This document shows, piece after piece, positions 27,643 to 39,195 of a stretch of DNA of 64,000 nucleotides. The stretch comes from Streptomyces sp. MH60 (lineage in GTDB: Bacteria; Actinomycetota; Actinomycetes; Streptomycetales; Streptomycetaceae), in the NCBI RefSeq assembly GCF_002939385.1, contig NZ_MULI01000017.1, positions 52,054 through 116,053 on the forward strand. The letters are read 5' to 3'. Made by a program: the position numbers and the translations under genes. Position 1 is the stretch's first letter; every line of letters begins with the position of its first letter. The notes beneath the pieces are model-generated. The model was not told where the DNA came from, ran no database searches, and saw only the letters and a list, made by a program, of their open reading frames with translations.

Positions 27643-28548
27643 ATGACACCTACGCTCGTGCGGCAGCACCCATCTCACGCGAGGGCGACGCCTCACGTGG
27701 ACCTGCGGGCACGCGCGCGTGACTGGTCCGAGATACAGGAGCGGATGCTCGTACCGCTCTACGAGGCCGTCTACGAGCGACTGGACGTGGGCGGCGACAC
27801 CCGGATGCTGGGCCTGGGCTGCGGTTCCGGTCTCGCGCTGCTGATGGCCGCCGCGCGCGGTGCCACGGTGACCGGGGTCGACTCCCGCTCCCCTGACCTC
27901 CTGGCATTGGCCCGCCGGCGCCTGCTGTCCGGGGCGTCCGAGGAGCCTGGGACGACCGCGGGACCCGGGGCGGGCGGCGCGGTGAGCACGCGCGCGCGTG
28001 CCGACGCGCCACGGATCGTCGAGGGCTCGCCCGAGGACGCGGCGGACCCCACGGCACCGGCGTTCACCCTGGTGACCGCCTTCGAACCCACCGGATGCCG
28101 CGCGGGCGACGCGGAGGAGCTCGGCGAGCTGCTCGCCCGGGCGACGCCGCTCGCCGCCCGCGGCGCGGCCGTGGTGCTGGCCGGCTGGGGCCCGCCCGAG
28201 CGGTGCGCCACGACCTCGGTGCTGCGGGTGGCCGCCAAGCTCACCGACCCGATGCGCGGCCCGGGCGGCTGGCGCCCCGCCCTGCGCGACGACCTGGAGG
28301 AGGTCGCCCAGCGGGCCGGGCTCAGGCCGGACGGCTCGGGGCGGGTGGCGTGCCCGTTCGGCTACGCCGACCCGGGCAGCGCGGTGCGCGGACTGCTGTC
28401 CACCGGGCTGTTCGACGCGGCGGTCGCGGCGACCGACCGGGAACAGGTCGACAAGGAGCTGACGGAGGCCCTGCACCCGCACCAGCGGCCGGACGGCACC
28501 GTGTGGATGCCGAACGTGTTCCGCTACCTGATCGCACGAGTCCCCTGA
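27643..28548 (+). CDS. SAM-dependent class I methyltransferase
   Basis: The 301-residue protein has the SAM-binding motif LGLGCGSGLALLMAA near residue 55, followed by the acidic residue of VTGVDSRSPDLLA at the end of strand 2. It contains an insertion of low-complexity Gly/Ala/Arg at residues 95-125. The C-terminus reads WMPNVFRYLIA. The substrate is unknown. The ATG at 27643 has no strong Shine-Dalgarno, and the frame is open upstream to 27223, so the start is uncertain. Confidence 0.8.
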   Translation: MTPTLVRQHPSHARATPHVDLRARARDWSEIQERMLVPLYEAVYERLDVGGDTRMLGLGCGSGLALLMAAARGATVTGVDSRSPDLLALARRRLLSGASEEPGTTAGPGAGGAVSTRARADAPRIVEGSPEDAADPTAPAFTLVTAFEPTGCRAGDAEELGELLARATPLAARGAAVVLAGWGPPERCATTSVLRVAAKLTDPMRGPGGWRPALRDDLEEVAQRAGLRPDGSGRVACPFGYADPGSAVRGLLSTGLFDAAVAATDREQVDKELTEALHPHQRPDGTVWMPNVFRYLIARVP

Positions 28549-28622
28549 CGATTGACTCCGACCGTTTCCGGCCGAGTATGTGCGGCGCCTGACGTGCTTC
28601 TTCCGATGCAGAGGTGAATGGT

Positions 28623-28924
28623 GTGAAGAAGCCGGTCCGGGGCGCGGGCGGATTCCCCCGGTGGATCATGGACCTCTCCCCTGATCCACCGTTCGGGGGA
28701 ACAGACACACCTGCGTACAGGAGCCCGTAGGCGAAGAGCGGGGCGTCCGCCGCGCCCCCGCCGTCGCCCTCCCGGCCGGCCTCGGGCGGCGACCTGGCGC
28801 AGGGCGGGAGCCGCGTCTTCCGCGAGACCTACGTGATCCCGGCGGGCGCGACCAGCGTCGAGGTCCACTGGTCGGAGGAGGACGGCGAACCCTGCGTGTC
28901 TGGAAGTTCCCGCAGAAGCAGTGA
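28623..28924 (+). pseudogene. Decayed small gene, interrupted by TAG and a frameshift
   Basis: A frame from GTG 28623, placed eight bases after GAGG, encodes about 35 residues and stops at TAG 28728-28730. The same frame continues without further stop through a coding-looking segment, GSRVFRETYVIP, GATSVEVHWSEEDGE. Near 28885 a shift of one base is needed to end naturally with LRVWKFPQKQ and TGA at 28922-28924. I do not recognise the family. A hairpin (GGTGGATCA with TGATCCACC, 28660-28690) lies in the 5' part. It may be a degraded gene or two chance frames; the first is likelier because the residues look protein-like. Confidence 0.35.
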
Positions 28925-28948
28925 CCGCGCGCGGGCCCGGACGGCCGC

Positions 28949-30895
28949 TCACATCTCCGGGTCGTCCTTCGTCAGCCGGGTGATCCCCGCGATGCGGTAC
29001 GCCTCCGCCTCGTCCAGCGTCTCGCTCGCCAGCAGCGACTCGGCGAGCGCGTCGAGCTGCCCCCGGTGGTCGCGCAGCTTGCGCACGGCCTCCTCGTAGC
29101 AGGAGTCCACGACCCGTCGCATCTCGCCGTCGATCGCGTCGAGCGTCTGCGGCGCGGCGGCGAGGCCGTATGCCTGCTGGGCGTCGCCGGGGAGGGCGGA
29201 GAGCCGTCCGACCCGCTCACTCATGCCCCAGCGGGCGACCATGCCGCGGGCGATGTTGGTGACCTGTTCCAGGTCACTCTCCGAACCCGTCGTGATCATC
29301 CCGTACACGACGTGCTCGGCCGCCATGCCGCCGAGCGCGCCGATGATCCGCCCGCGCAGGTACTCCTCCGTGTACGCGTACTTGTCCGCGTCCGGCGTCG
29401 ACAGCGTCACCCCGAGGGCCCGGCCGCGCGGCACGATGGTGATCTTGCGAACGGGGTCGGCGCCCGGCTGCAACATGCCCAGCAGGGCGTGTCCGCTCTC
29501 GTGGTACGCGGTGCGCCGGCGTTCCTCCTCGGGCATCACCAGGGGGCGCTCGGCCCCCAGCTGGACCTTCTCCAGTGCCTCGGAGAGGTTCGCCTGCGTC
29601 ACCCGGTCCTGCTTCCGCTTGACCGCGAGCAGCGCCGCCTCGTTGGCGAGGTTGGCGAGTTCCGCGCCGGTCATGCCCGGTGTCGTACGGGCGACCTGGG
29701 CGAGGTCGACGTCCGGGGCGAGCGGGATCTCGCGGGTGTGGATCTCCAGGATCGCCTTCCGGCCGCTTCTGTCCGGCGGCGAGACGCTGACCACCCGGTC
29801 GAAGCGGCCGGGGCGGGTCAGGGCGGCGTCCAGGATGTCGGCACGGTTGGTGGCGGCGATGACGATCACGCCCTCCGAGCCGGAGAAGCCGTCCATCTCG
29901 GTCAGGATCTGGTTCAGGGTCTGCTCGCGCTCGTCGTGGCCGCCCATGCCGGAGCCGCCGCCGCGGGCGCGGCCGATGGTGTCGATCTCGTCGATGAAGA
30001 TGATCGAGGGCGCCACCTTGCGGGCCTCGGCGAACAGCTCCCGCACCCGGGAGGCGCCCACGCCCACGATCATCTCGATGAACTCGGACGCCGACGCGGA
30101 GAAGAACGGCACGCCCGCCTCTCCGGCCACCGCGCGCGCGAGGAGCGTCTTCCCGGTGCCGGGCGGGCCGGTCAGCAGGACACCCCGGGGCATCTTGGCA
30201 CCCATGCGGCGATAGGCGTCCGGGTTCTTCAGGAAGTCGACGACGTCGCTCAGCTCGCCCTCCACCTCGTCGATCCCGGCGACGTCGGCGAAGGTGGTGC
30301 GCGGCTTCCCGGCCTCCAGCTCGACCGGCTTGGGCGGCGCCTTGCGGCCGAGCATGCCGCCCGCCCCGCCGCCCAGGGCACCCCGCATGCGCCGCGCGAC
30401 GAAGATCCACAACACCACCAGGAGCAGCATCGGGGCCAGCGCGATCAGCAGGTTGGCCAGGAGGCTGCGGTGCTGCACGACGGGCTCGGCGGTGACCGTG
30501 ACCTTGTTCTCGGTCAGGTCGGCCCAGAGCCGGTCGTCCGCGAAGGTCGGCCGCTCGGTCGTGAACTTGGTGTACGTCCCGTCGCCCTCGGGATTGTCCC
30601 GGGCCTTCTTCAGCTGGCCCTGGATCGCGTCGCCCTTGGCGTAGATCTTGCTGACGTTGCCCTCGTCGACCTGCTTGCTGAACTCCGTGTAGGAGATGGT
30701 CGGCTCGTCGCCCTCGTTGAAGAAGGAGAGCACGAGGTTGGCGATGAGGTAGACGATCAGCGCGGCCAGGACCAGGTTCCACCAGCCGCCGCGCATCCTC
30801 CTGCCCCCGGGTGGCGGCTTGGGCGGCTCGTCGGGCGTGCCCTCGGTCCGCCAGGGCGGCTCGGGTGCCTTGCGCGGCGGGGACGGATTGGTCAT
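28949..30895 (-). CDS. ftsH: FtsH-family ATP-dependent zinc metalloprotease
   Basis: The 648-residue membrane protease has a proline-rich cytoplasmic N-terminus, membrane helices near residues 40-58 and 150-170, and an extracytoplasmic domain between. The AAA core has Walker A GPPGTGKT and the second region of homology around RPGRFDRVVSVSP. The zinc site is HESGH. It degrades misfolded membrane and selected soluble proteins. In Streptomyces this is the less studied of two FtsH-type proteins, to my knowledge; the hilA-like long acidic tail of the main copy is absent. ATG at 30895. It lies next to ffh. Confidence 0.92.
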   Translation of the reverse strand: MTNPSPPRKAPEPPWRTEGTPDEPPKPPPGGRRMRGGWWNLVLAALIVYLIANLVLSFFNEGDEPTISYTEFSKQVDEGNVSKIYAKGDAIQGQLKKARDNPEGDGTYTKFTTERPTFADDRLWADLTENKVTVTAEPVVQHRSLLANLLIALAPMLLLVVLWIFVARRMRGALGGGAGGMLGRKAPPKPVELEAGKPRTTFADVAGIDEVEGELSDVVDFLKNPDAYRRMGAKMPRGVLLTGPPGTGKTLLARAVAGEAGVPFFSASASEFIEMIVGVGASRVRELFAEARKVAPSIIFIDEIDTIGRARGGGSGMGGHDEREQTLNQILTEMDGFSGSEGVIVIAATNRADILDAALTRPGRFDRVVSVSPPDRSGRKAILEIHTREIPLAPDVDLAQVARTTPGMTGAELANLANEAALLAVKRKQDRVTQANLSEALEKVQLGAERPLVMPEEERRRTAYHESGHALLGMLQPGADPVRKITIVPRGRALGVTLSTPDADKYAYTEEYLRGRIIGALGGMAAEHVVYGMITTGSESDLEQVTNIARGMVARWGMSERVGRLSALPGDAQQAYGLAAAPQTLDAIDGEMRRVVDSCYEEAVRKLRDHRGQLDALAESLLASETLDEAEAYRIAGITRLTKDDPEM

Positions 30896-30944
30896 ATCCG
30901 GACGCTACGACAGGAAAGCCGCGCGGGCATGTGGGTGTACGACG

Positions 30945-30981
30945 CCGGGGCGCCCCTCGGTCTCGTCGAGGGGCGCCCCGG
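30945..30981 (-). terminator. Terminator of ffh
   Basis: CCGGGGCGCCCCTCG and CGAGGGGCGCCCCGG are perfect 15-base arms around a seven-base loop. The hairpin lies 27 bases past the ffh stop and before the ftsH start, so ffh and ftsH are probably transcribed separately. Confidence 0.7.
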
Positions 30982-31007
30982 TGCGGTGCCGCGTACGGAA
31001 CGGGCGG

Positions 31008-32558
31008 TCAGCCCATGAACTTCTTGAACTCGTCCGGCAGCTCGAAGTCCTGCCCGCCCTGCTGGGGCAGTCCCAGCGCGCCGCCGCTCTGGGCGGCGGC
31101 GGCACGACGGGCGGCCTCCTCCTGCTCCTGCTGCTTGCGCTTCATCGGGTTGCCCGAGCGCTGCTTGCCCTTGGCCTTCTTCTGCTGCTTCTTCTGCCGC
31201 CCCGGCCCGCCGCCCATGCCCGGCATCCCCGGCATCCCGGGCATGCCGCCGCCCTGGGCCATGCGGGACATCATCTTGCGGGCCTCGAAGAACCGCTCGA
31301 CCAGGTTCTTCACCGCGCTGACCTCGACGCCGGAACCCTTGGCGATACGGGCGCGGCGCGAGCCGTTGATGATCGTCGGCTCCTGGCGCTCGGCCGGGGT
31401 CATCGACTTGATGATGGCGGCCGTGCGGTCGACGTCGCGCTCGTCGAGGTTGTTGATCTGGTCCTTCATCTGGCCCATGCCGGGCAGCATGCCGAGCAGC
31501 TTGCTGATGCTGCCCATCTTCCTGACCTGCTCCATCTGGGCCAGGAAGTCGTCCAGGGTGAAGTCCTGGCCCTTCTTGGACGCCAGCTTGGAGGCCATCT
31601 TCTCGGCCTCTTCCTGACTGAACGTCTTCTCCGCCTGCTCGATCAGGGTGAGCAGGTCACCCATGTCGAGGATGCGGGAGGCCATCCGGTCCGGGTGGAA
31701 GGCGTCGAAGTCCTCGAGCTTCTCGCCGTTCGAGGCGAACATGATCGGCTTGCCGGTCACCGAGGCGATCGACAGGGCCGCGCCACCACGGGCGTCGCCG
31801 TCGAGCTTGGAGAGCACCACGCCGTCGAAGCCGACGCCGTCGCGGAAGGCCTCGGCGGTGTTGACCGCGTCCTGACCGATCATCGCGTCGACGACGAAGA
31901 GGATCTCGTCGGGGCTGACGGCGTCGCGGATGTCCGCGGCCTGCTGCATCAGCTCCTGGTCGATGCCCAGGCGGCCGGCGGTGTCGACGATGACCAGGTC
32001 GTGGACCTTGGACTTGGCGAACTCGATGGAGTCCTTGGCGACCTTGACCGGGTCGCCCACGCCGTTGCCCGGCTCGGGGGCGTAGACCGCGACACCGGCG
32101 CGCTCGGCGACGACGCTGAGCTGGTTGACGGCGTTGGGGCGCTGGAGGTCGCAGGCCACGAGCAGCGGCGAGTGGCCCTGCTCCTTGAGCCAGTGGCCGA
32201 GCTTGCCCGCGAGGGTGGTCTTACCGGCACCCTGGAGACCGGCCAGCATGATCACGGTCGGCGGCTGCTTGGCGAAGCGCAGACGGCGGGTCTCGCCGCC
32301 GAGGATGCCGACCAGTTCCTCGTTGACGATCTTGAGGACCTGCTGGGCCGGGTTCAGCGCCTTGGAGACCTCGGCGCCGAGGGAGCGCTCCTTGACCTTC
32401 TTGATGAAGGCGCGCACGACGGGCAGGGCCACGTCGGCCTCGAGGAGCGCGATGCGGATCTCGCGGGCCGTGGCGTCGATGTCCGCCTCGGACAGCCGTC
32501 CCTTGCCCCGGAGGGATTTGAAGGTGGCTGACAGGCGGTCGGAGAGAGTATCGAACAC
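31008..32558 (-). CDS. ffh: Signal recognition particle protein Ffh
   Basis: The 516-residue GTPase has an N-terminal helical domain starting FDTLSDRLSATF, the G domain with GLQGAGKTTLAGKLG, DTAGRLGIDQELM and TKLDGDARGG-type motifs, then the methionine-rich M domain. The M domain ends in a Met/Gly-rich stretch (GMPGMPGMPGM) and a Lys/Gln-rich tail. With 4.5S RNA, not encoded here, it recognises hydrophobic signals on nascent chains and docks to FtsY, encoded at 40150-41358. GTG at 32558. Confidence 0.96.
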   Translation of the reverse strand: MFDTLSDRLSATFKSLRGKGRLSEADIDATAREIRIALLEADVALPVVRAFIKKVKERSLGAEVSKALNPAQQVLKIVNEELVGILGGETRRLRFAKQPPTVIMLAGLQGAGKTTLAGKLGHWLKEQGHSPLLVACDLQRPNAVNQLSVVAERAGVAVYAPEPGNGVGDPVKVAKDSIEFAKSKVHDLVIVDTAGRLGIDQELMQQAADIRDAVSPDEILFVVDAMIGQDAVNTAEAFRDGVGFDGVVLSKLDGDARGGAALSIASVTGKPIMFASNGEKLEDFDAFHPDRMASRILDMGDLLTLIEQAEKTFSQEEAEKMASKLASKKGQDFTLDDFLAQMEQVRKMGSISKLLGMLPGMGQMKDQINNLDERDVDRTAAIIKSMTPAERQEPTIINGSRRARIAKGSGVEVSAVKNLVERFFEARKMMSRMAQGGGMPGMPGMPGMGGGPGRQKKQQKKAKGKQRSGNPMKRKQQEQEEAARRAAAAQSGGALGLPQQGGQDFELPDEFKKFMG

Positions 32559-32683
32559 GGCGGCGTAGGTCCTCGCGTCGGCGTTGGTGTGGGTCGCCCT
32601 CCAGGGTATCCGGCCCGGCAAGCAATTCGTCCCTGCCCGCCGCACCTGCCCGCCGCAGCGAGCGGTACGACGCGCCCCCGAGG

Positions 32684-35148
32684 TCACGCCCGCAGCGACT
32701 CCTCCAGCTCCCGGGCCACCGATGCCGCCTCGTCACCCGGCAACGGCACCCCCTCGCCCCGCGTCACATAGAAGGCGTCCACCGCGTTCGACCCCAGCGT
32801 CGACACGTGCGCGCTGCGCACCCGCACGCCCGCCGCCTCCAGCGCCCGCCCGAGCCGGAACAGCAGCCCCGGCGCGTCCTGGGCGCGGACCTCGATCACC
32901 GTGGCCAGCCGGGACGCGGCCGGCGCGACGGCGACGCGGGGCGGCGGCGGCTCCACGCCCCGGCGCCTGGGGTGGGCGGCGTCCCGTTCGGCGAGCCGTC
33001 CGGCGATGTCCAGGGTGCCGTCCAGGGCCCGGACCAGGTCGGCGGGAGCCGGGCGGCCTGGGGCAGGGAGCCGTACTGGGCGGCGACCCGCCAGTCGAGG
33101 AGCAGGACGGAGCCGTCGACGCCGTCCGGCAGCGGCAGGGACCGCAGCTCGGCGGTGCGGACGGTCAGCCGGTGCAGGGCCAGGACCCCGGCCACCGCGG
33201 GCAGCACGCCCGCCTGGTCGGGTACGGCGATCAGCAGCTCGACGCCGAGCGGCTCGGGGCCGTCGGCCGTCGCCGCGTCGGGCGTCGCGGAACCGGCGGC
33301 CGGGGGCTCGGTCTGGGCCCGCAGCGCCAGTACCGGACCGCCCGTGCGGAAGGCCTCGACCGCGAGCCGCTCCTGCTCCGCGGTGGGCGCGGCGGCCGCG
33401 GGTTCGGCCTGCGGTTCACCGGCCAGCACCCCGGCGACCCGCTTCACCAGGTCGGCGACGAGGGAGCCGCGCCAGGACGACCAGGCGGCGGGCCCGGTGG
33501 CCAGCGCGTCCGCCTCGGTCAGGGCATGCAGCAGCTCCAGCGTGTGCTCCGTGCCGACCGCCTCCGCGACCGCGCGCACGGTGGCCGGGTCGTCGAGGTC
33601 GCGCCGGGTGGCCGTCTCCACCAGCAGGAGGTGGTGGCGTACGAGGGTGGCCAGCACCGCCGCGTCCGCGCGGTCGAAGCCGATGCGCGTGGCGACGTCC
33701 CGGGCGATGGTCTCGCCGGCCACCGAGTGGTCGCCGGGCCAGCCCTTGCCGATGTCGTGCAGCAGCGCGGCGACCAGCAGCAGGTCGGGGCGGTGCACCC
33801 GGCGGGTGAACCCGGCGGCGCGGACGGCGGTCTCGATCAGGTGCCGGTCGACGGTCCACAGGTGCACGGCGTTGCGCTGCGGGCGGCAGCGGACCCGTTC
33901 CCAGTCGGGCAGCAGCCGGGTGACCAGGCCCTCGGCCTCCAGCGCCTCCCAGACCTGCACCGTGGGCCGGCCCGAACCGAGCAGGGTCACCAGCTGTTCG
34001 CGGGCCTCGGCGGGCCAGGGCGCGGGCAGGGGGCGTGCGGTGGCCGCCAGGCGCCGTACGGCGTGCAGGGAGAGCGGGAGTCCGGCCTGTGCGGCGGCGG
34101 CCGCGGCACGCAGTGGGAGCACGGGGTCGCGTTCGGGGCGCGCGGTGCGGGCGAGCACCACCTCGCCGTCCTGCTCCACGACGCCCTCGGCGAGCGGGGA
34201 GCGCTCGGCGACCGGTTTCCCGCCGTTCATCATGGCGCGCAGCCGCGGCCGCACGGAGCGCGAGCGCAGTACGCGCCCCACTTCGCGCCAGGTGACGTCG
34301 CCCGCGTAGGAGATGACGCGGGCCGCCTCGTAGACCTGCCGCAGCAGGGCGTCGGCGTCCAGCAGGCCCAGCTCGGCCGCCACCTGGTCCTGTTCCTGCA
34401 GCGCCAGCCGGTCGGTCGCCCGGCCGGTGGCCAGGTGGAGGGCGTCGCGTACGTCGAGCAGGCGGCGCCGGGCGTCGGCGAGTCCCTCGCGCGGGGCGTC
34501 GGCGAGCCAGGAGGCGGCGACGGCACGCAGGGCGGTGGCGTCGCGCAGGCCGCCCCGGGCCTCCTTGAGGTCGGGTTCGAGCAGGAACTGCAGCTCGCCC
34601 TGGCGTTCGGCGCGCTCGGCGCACAGGTCACGGAGTTCGGGGAGGCGTTTGGGGGCCTGGTTGCGCCAGTCGGCGAGGACGGCGGTGCGCAGGGAGGCGG
34701 TCAGGCCGGGGTCTCCGGCGAGGTGGCGGGCGTCCAGGAGGCCGAGTTGGACCTTCAGGTCCTCGCCCGCGGTCTTCCGGGCCTGTTGCGGGGTGCGGAC
34801 GGAGTGGTCGAGGTCGAGGCCGAGGTCCCAGACCGGGTACCAGAGGCGGTCGGCGAGTGCGGCGACGGCCTTGTCGTCGCGGCCGTCGTGCAGCAGGAGC
34901 AGGTCCAGGTCGCTGCGCGGGGACAGCTCGCCGCGCCCGTAGCCGCCGACCGCGACGAGCGAGACTCCCGCCTGTCCCCCGGTGCCCGCGCCGAAGAGGC
35001 CCGCCAGCCAGTCGTCGGTCAGTTCGGCGAGCGCCCCGCGGCGCGGCGGCCCGGACCGCGCCCCCTCGGTGAGGAGGCGCAGCCGGGCCGCCGCGTAGCC
35101 GCCGGGCCCCGAGTCCTCTGCTTCTGGCGTCACGTCCGTACTCGTCAC
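32684..35148 (-). pseudogene. glnD: GlnD, PII uridylyl/adenylyltransferase, with a frameshift near 33045
   Basis: From GTG 35148 the frame encodes a nucleotidyltransferase domain (VGGYGRGELSPRSDLDLLLL), a helical linker, an HD domain (LLHDIGKGWPGDHSVAGE) and the first ACT domain. At about 33044-33046 the frame shifts; the original frame ends at 32896. The second ACT domain continues in another frame, 32956 to 32684, with family sequence VIEVRAQDAPGLLFRLG. Restoring one base gives about 821 residues, the family length. GlnD in S. coelicolor adenylylates GlnK at Tyr51. It is listed as pseudogene only because the frame is broken; loss of the second ACT domain would alter nitrogen sensing if real. 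Confidence 0.8.
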
Positions 35149-35174
35149 CCGGCGGCTCCTGTTCGTTGGTCGTG

Positions 35175-37247
<2,073 letters not shown>

Positions 37248-38750
37248 TCAGACCGCTTCGGCGGTCTCCGGCAACTCGACGGCGAGCCGTTGGGTGAGGT
37301 CGACGACCTCACCGAGGTCGCCGAAATCGCGTACGGCCGTGTCGACGGTCTTGCGGATGCGGGTGTTGACGCGTTCGGAGCGGACCTTCTTGGCGATGCC
37401 CATGGCCTCGACGGCCAGGACCGCGCTCTCCTCCGGTTCGCGGCGCAGCAGGTGGACGGTGGCCATGCCGATCAGGTTCAGCGCGTAGGAGCGCTGGTGC
37501 TCCTCGTCCTTGGCGAAGAGCTCCACGGCCCGGCGCATCAGGGGGTCGGCGAGGGAGGCGTAGGCGGGACTGCGGCCGGCCACGTAGGCGAGGTCGCGGA
37601 AGGAATGGCTGTTCTCCCCGTACAGCTCGGCCTCGGAGAAGAAGCGGATCCAGTCGGGGTCCGGCTCGTCCCACTCGTCGGCCTCGGCGAAGATGTCCTC
37701 GGCCATGCGCACCGCGCGCTTGCAGCGGCCGGGCTGCCCCATGTTGGCGTAGGCGCGGGCCTCCATCGCGTACAGCATCGACTGGGTGCGGGGGCTGGCG
37801 CAGTCCCGGCTGCCGTACTGCGCGAGGTGGATCAGCTCCAGGGCGTCGTCGGGCCGGCCGAGGTGGATCATCTGGCGGCTCATGCTGGAGAGGATGTAGG
37901 AGCCGAGCGGCCGGTCCCCCGCCTCCTTGGCCGCGTGCAGGGCGAGTACGAAGTACTTCTGGGCGGTGGGCTGGAGCCCCACGTCGTACGACATCCAGCC
38001 GGCCAGCTCGGCCAGCTCGGCGGCGACCTTGAAGAGCTTGGCGCGGGTGGTCTCGGTCTGGGGTTCCTGGAGCAGGTCGGTGACCTCGTGCAGCTGGCCG
38101 ACCACGGCCTTGCGGCGCAGACCGCCGCCGCACTGGGCGTCCCAGCGGCGGAACATCACGGCGGTGGACTCCAGGAGGTCCAGCTCCGGCCGGGACAGGC
38201 GCCCACGCGCGCGGGTGGTGGGCGCCGCGGGCTCGCGCCCGGCCCCCGGCGGGGCGGCGGAGGGCGTGGGGACGAGCCAGCGCTGCATGGGTTCGATGAG
38301 GGACGGGCCCGCGGAGAGGGCCAGCGAGCTCCCGAGGAAGCCGCGCCGCGCCAGCATGAGGTCGCTGCGCGAGAACTCGCTGAGCAGGGCCACGGTCTGC
38401 GGGCCCGTCCAGGGGAGGTCGACGCCGGTCGCGGAGGGCGTGGGGCGGGTGGAACGCAGGCCCAGGTCCTCGACGGAGACGACGACGCCGAAACGCTCGG
38501 AGAACAGCTCGGACAGGATGCGCGGGATCGGCTCGCGCGGGTTCTCCCCGTCGAGCCAGCGGCGCACGCGTGAGGTGTCGGTGGAGATGTGGTTGGCGCC
38601 CAACTGGCGGGCCCGGCGGTTGACCTGGCGGGCCAGCTCGCCCTTGGACCAGCCGCTGCGGGCGAACCAGGAGGTGAGCAGCTCGTTCGGGCGCTTGTCA
38701 GCGTGCGACGCGCTCACCGCGCCCGTACCGCTTCCGCCGTTGCCACTCAC
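37248..38750 (-). CDS. nsdA: NsdA-like developmental regulator
   Basis: The 500-residue protein has a DNA-binding-like N-terminal region: ELARQVNRRARQLGANHIS, TDTSRVRRWLDGENPR, ending a Cro/XRE-like helical fold. The rest is alpha-helical and repeat-like, probably TPR. It matches, from memory, SCO5582 NsdA, a negative regulator of sporulation and antibiotic production. GTG at 38750 yields a family-length start V-S-G-N-G. An upstream in-frame ATG exists at 38795 but lacks a ribosome binding site. Confidence 0.85.
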   Translation of the reverse strand: MSGNGGSGTGAVSASHADKRPNELLTSWFARSGWSKGELARQVNRRARQLGANHISTDTSRVRRWLDGENPREPIPRILSELFSERFGVVVSVEDLGLRSTRPTPSATGVDLPWTGPQTVALLSEFSRSDLMLARRGFLGSSLALSAGPSLIEPMQRWLVPTPSAAPPGAGREPAAPTTRARGRLSRPELDLLESTAVMFRRWDAQCGGGLRRKAVVGQLHEVTDLLQEPQTETTRAKLFKVAAELAELAGWMSYDVGLQPTAQKYFVLALHAAKEAGDRPLGSYILSSMSRQMIHLGRPDDALELIHLAQYGSRDCASPRTQSMLYAMEARAYANMGQPGRCKRAVRMAEDIFAEADEWDEPDPDWIRFFSEAELYGENSHSFRDLAYVAGRSPAYASLADPLMRRAVELFAKDEEHQRSYALNLIGMATVHLLRREPEESAVLAVEAMGIAKKVRSERVNTRIRKTVDTAVRDFGDLGEVVDLTQRLAVELPETAEAV

Positions 38751-39195
38751 TGGAACGCCCCCATCCCTGAGACCACCTGTCGCCGAGTGCGCCAAGCCCT
38801 ATCAGAATGCCGGTGGTTACGGCCCTCCGTCCGGCGGTTGACACCCTTCGAACGGAAAGCCCGGTTGCCCCCGGCATACCCACAAGTGCATGTGCCCCAC
38901 GGCTCCATGCACACAAAGTAGTCCTGCGATCACTCACCCAGCCATGGCGATTGCGGAATCGCCACCATTCGCCACCCCTTCGAATGAACTCGCGGTGGCC
39001 GGGACGCGATTCACTTGACATAGGCCAACCGGGAGTCGGTGCAACGGTGCACACCGGGGCGTGCGCCGTCGGACGCACCACCCGGAGTGCTTCCGGACGC
39101 TGTCTGAACCGCGCCGGACTGGGGAGTGGGAAACAGAGAGTCACGCGTTACGTCCGCTGCGTAACCGCCGCTGCGTCGGACCCGTTGGAGGGGGC
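38751..39195. other. nsdA-PrimPol intergenic regulatory region
   Basis: This 445-base gap sits between divergent genes and is AT-richer than its surroundings. It has a TTGACA -35-like hexamer at 39015-39020, with no good -10 at standard spacing. An inverted repeat GTGCATG and CATGCAC, 13 bases apart (38886-38912), is a possible operator for nsdA. No coding signal is seen. Confidence 0.45.
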
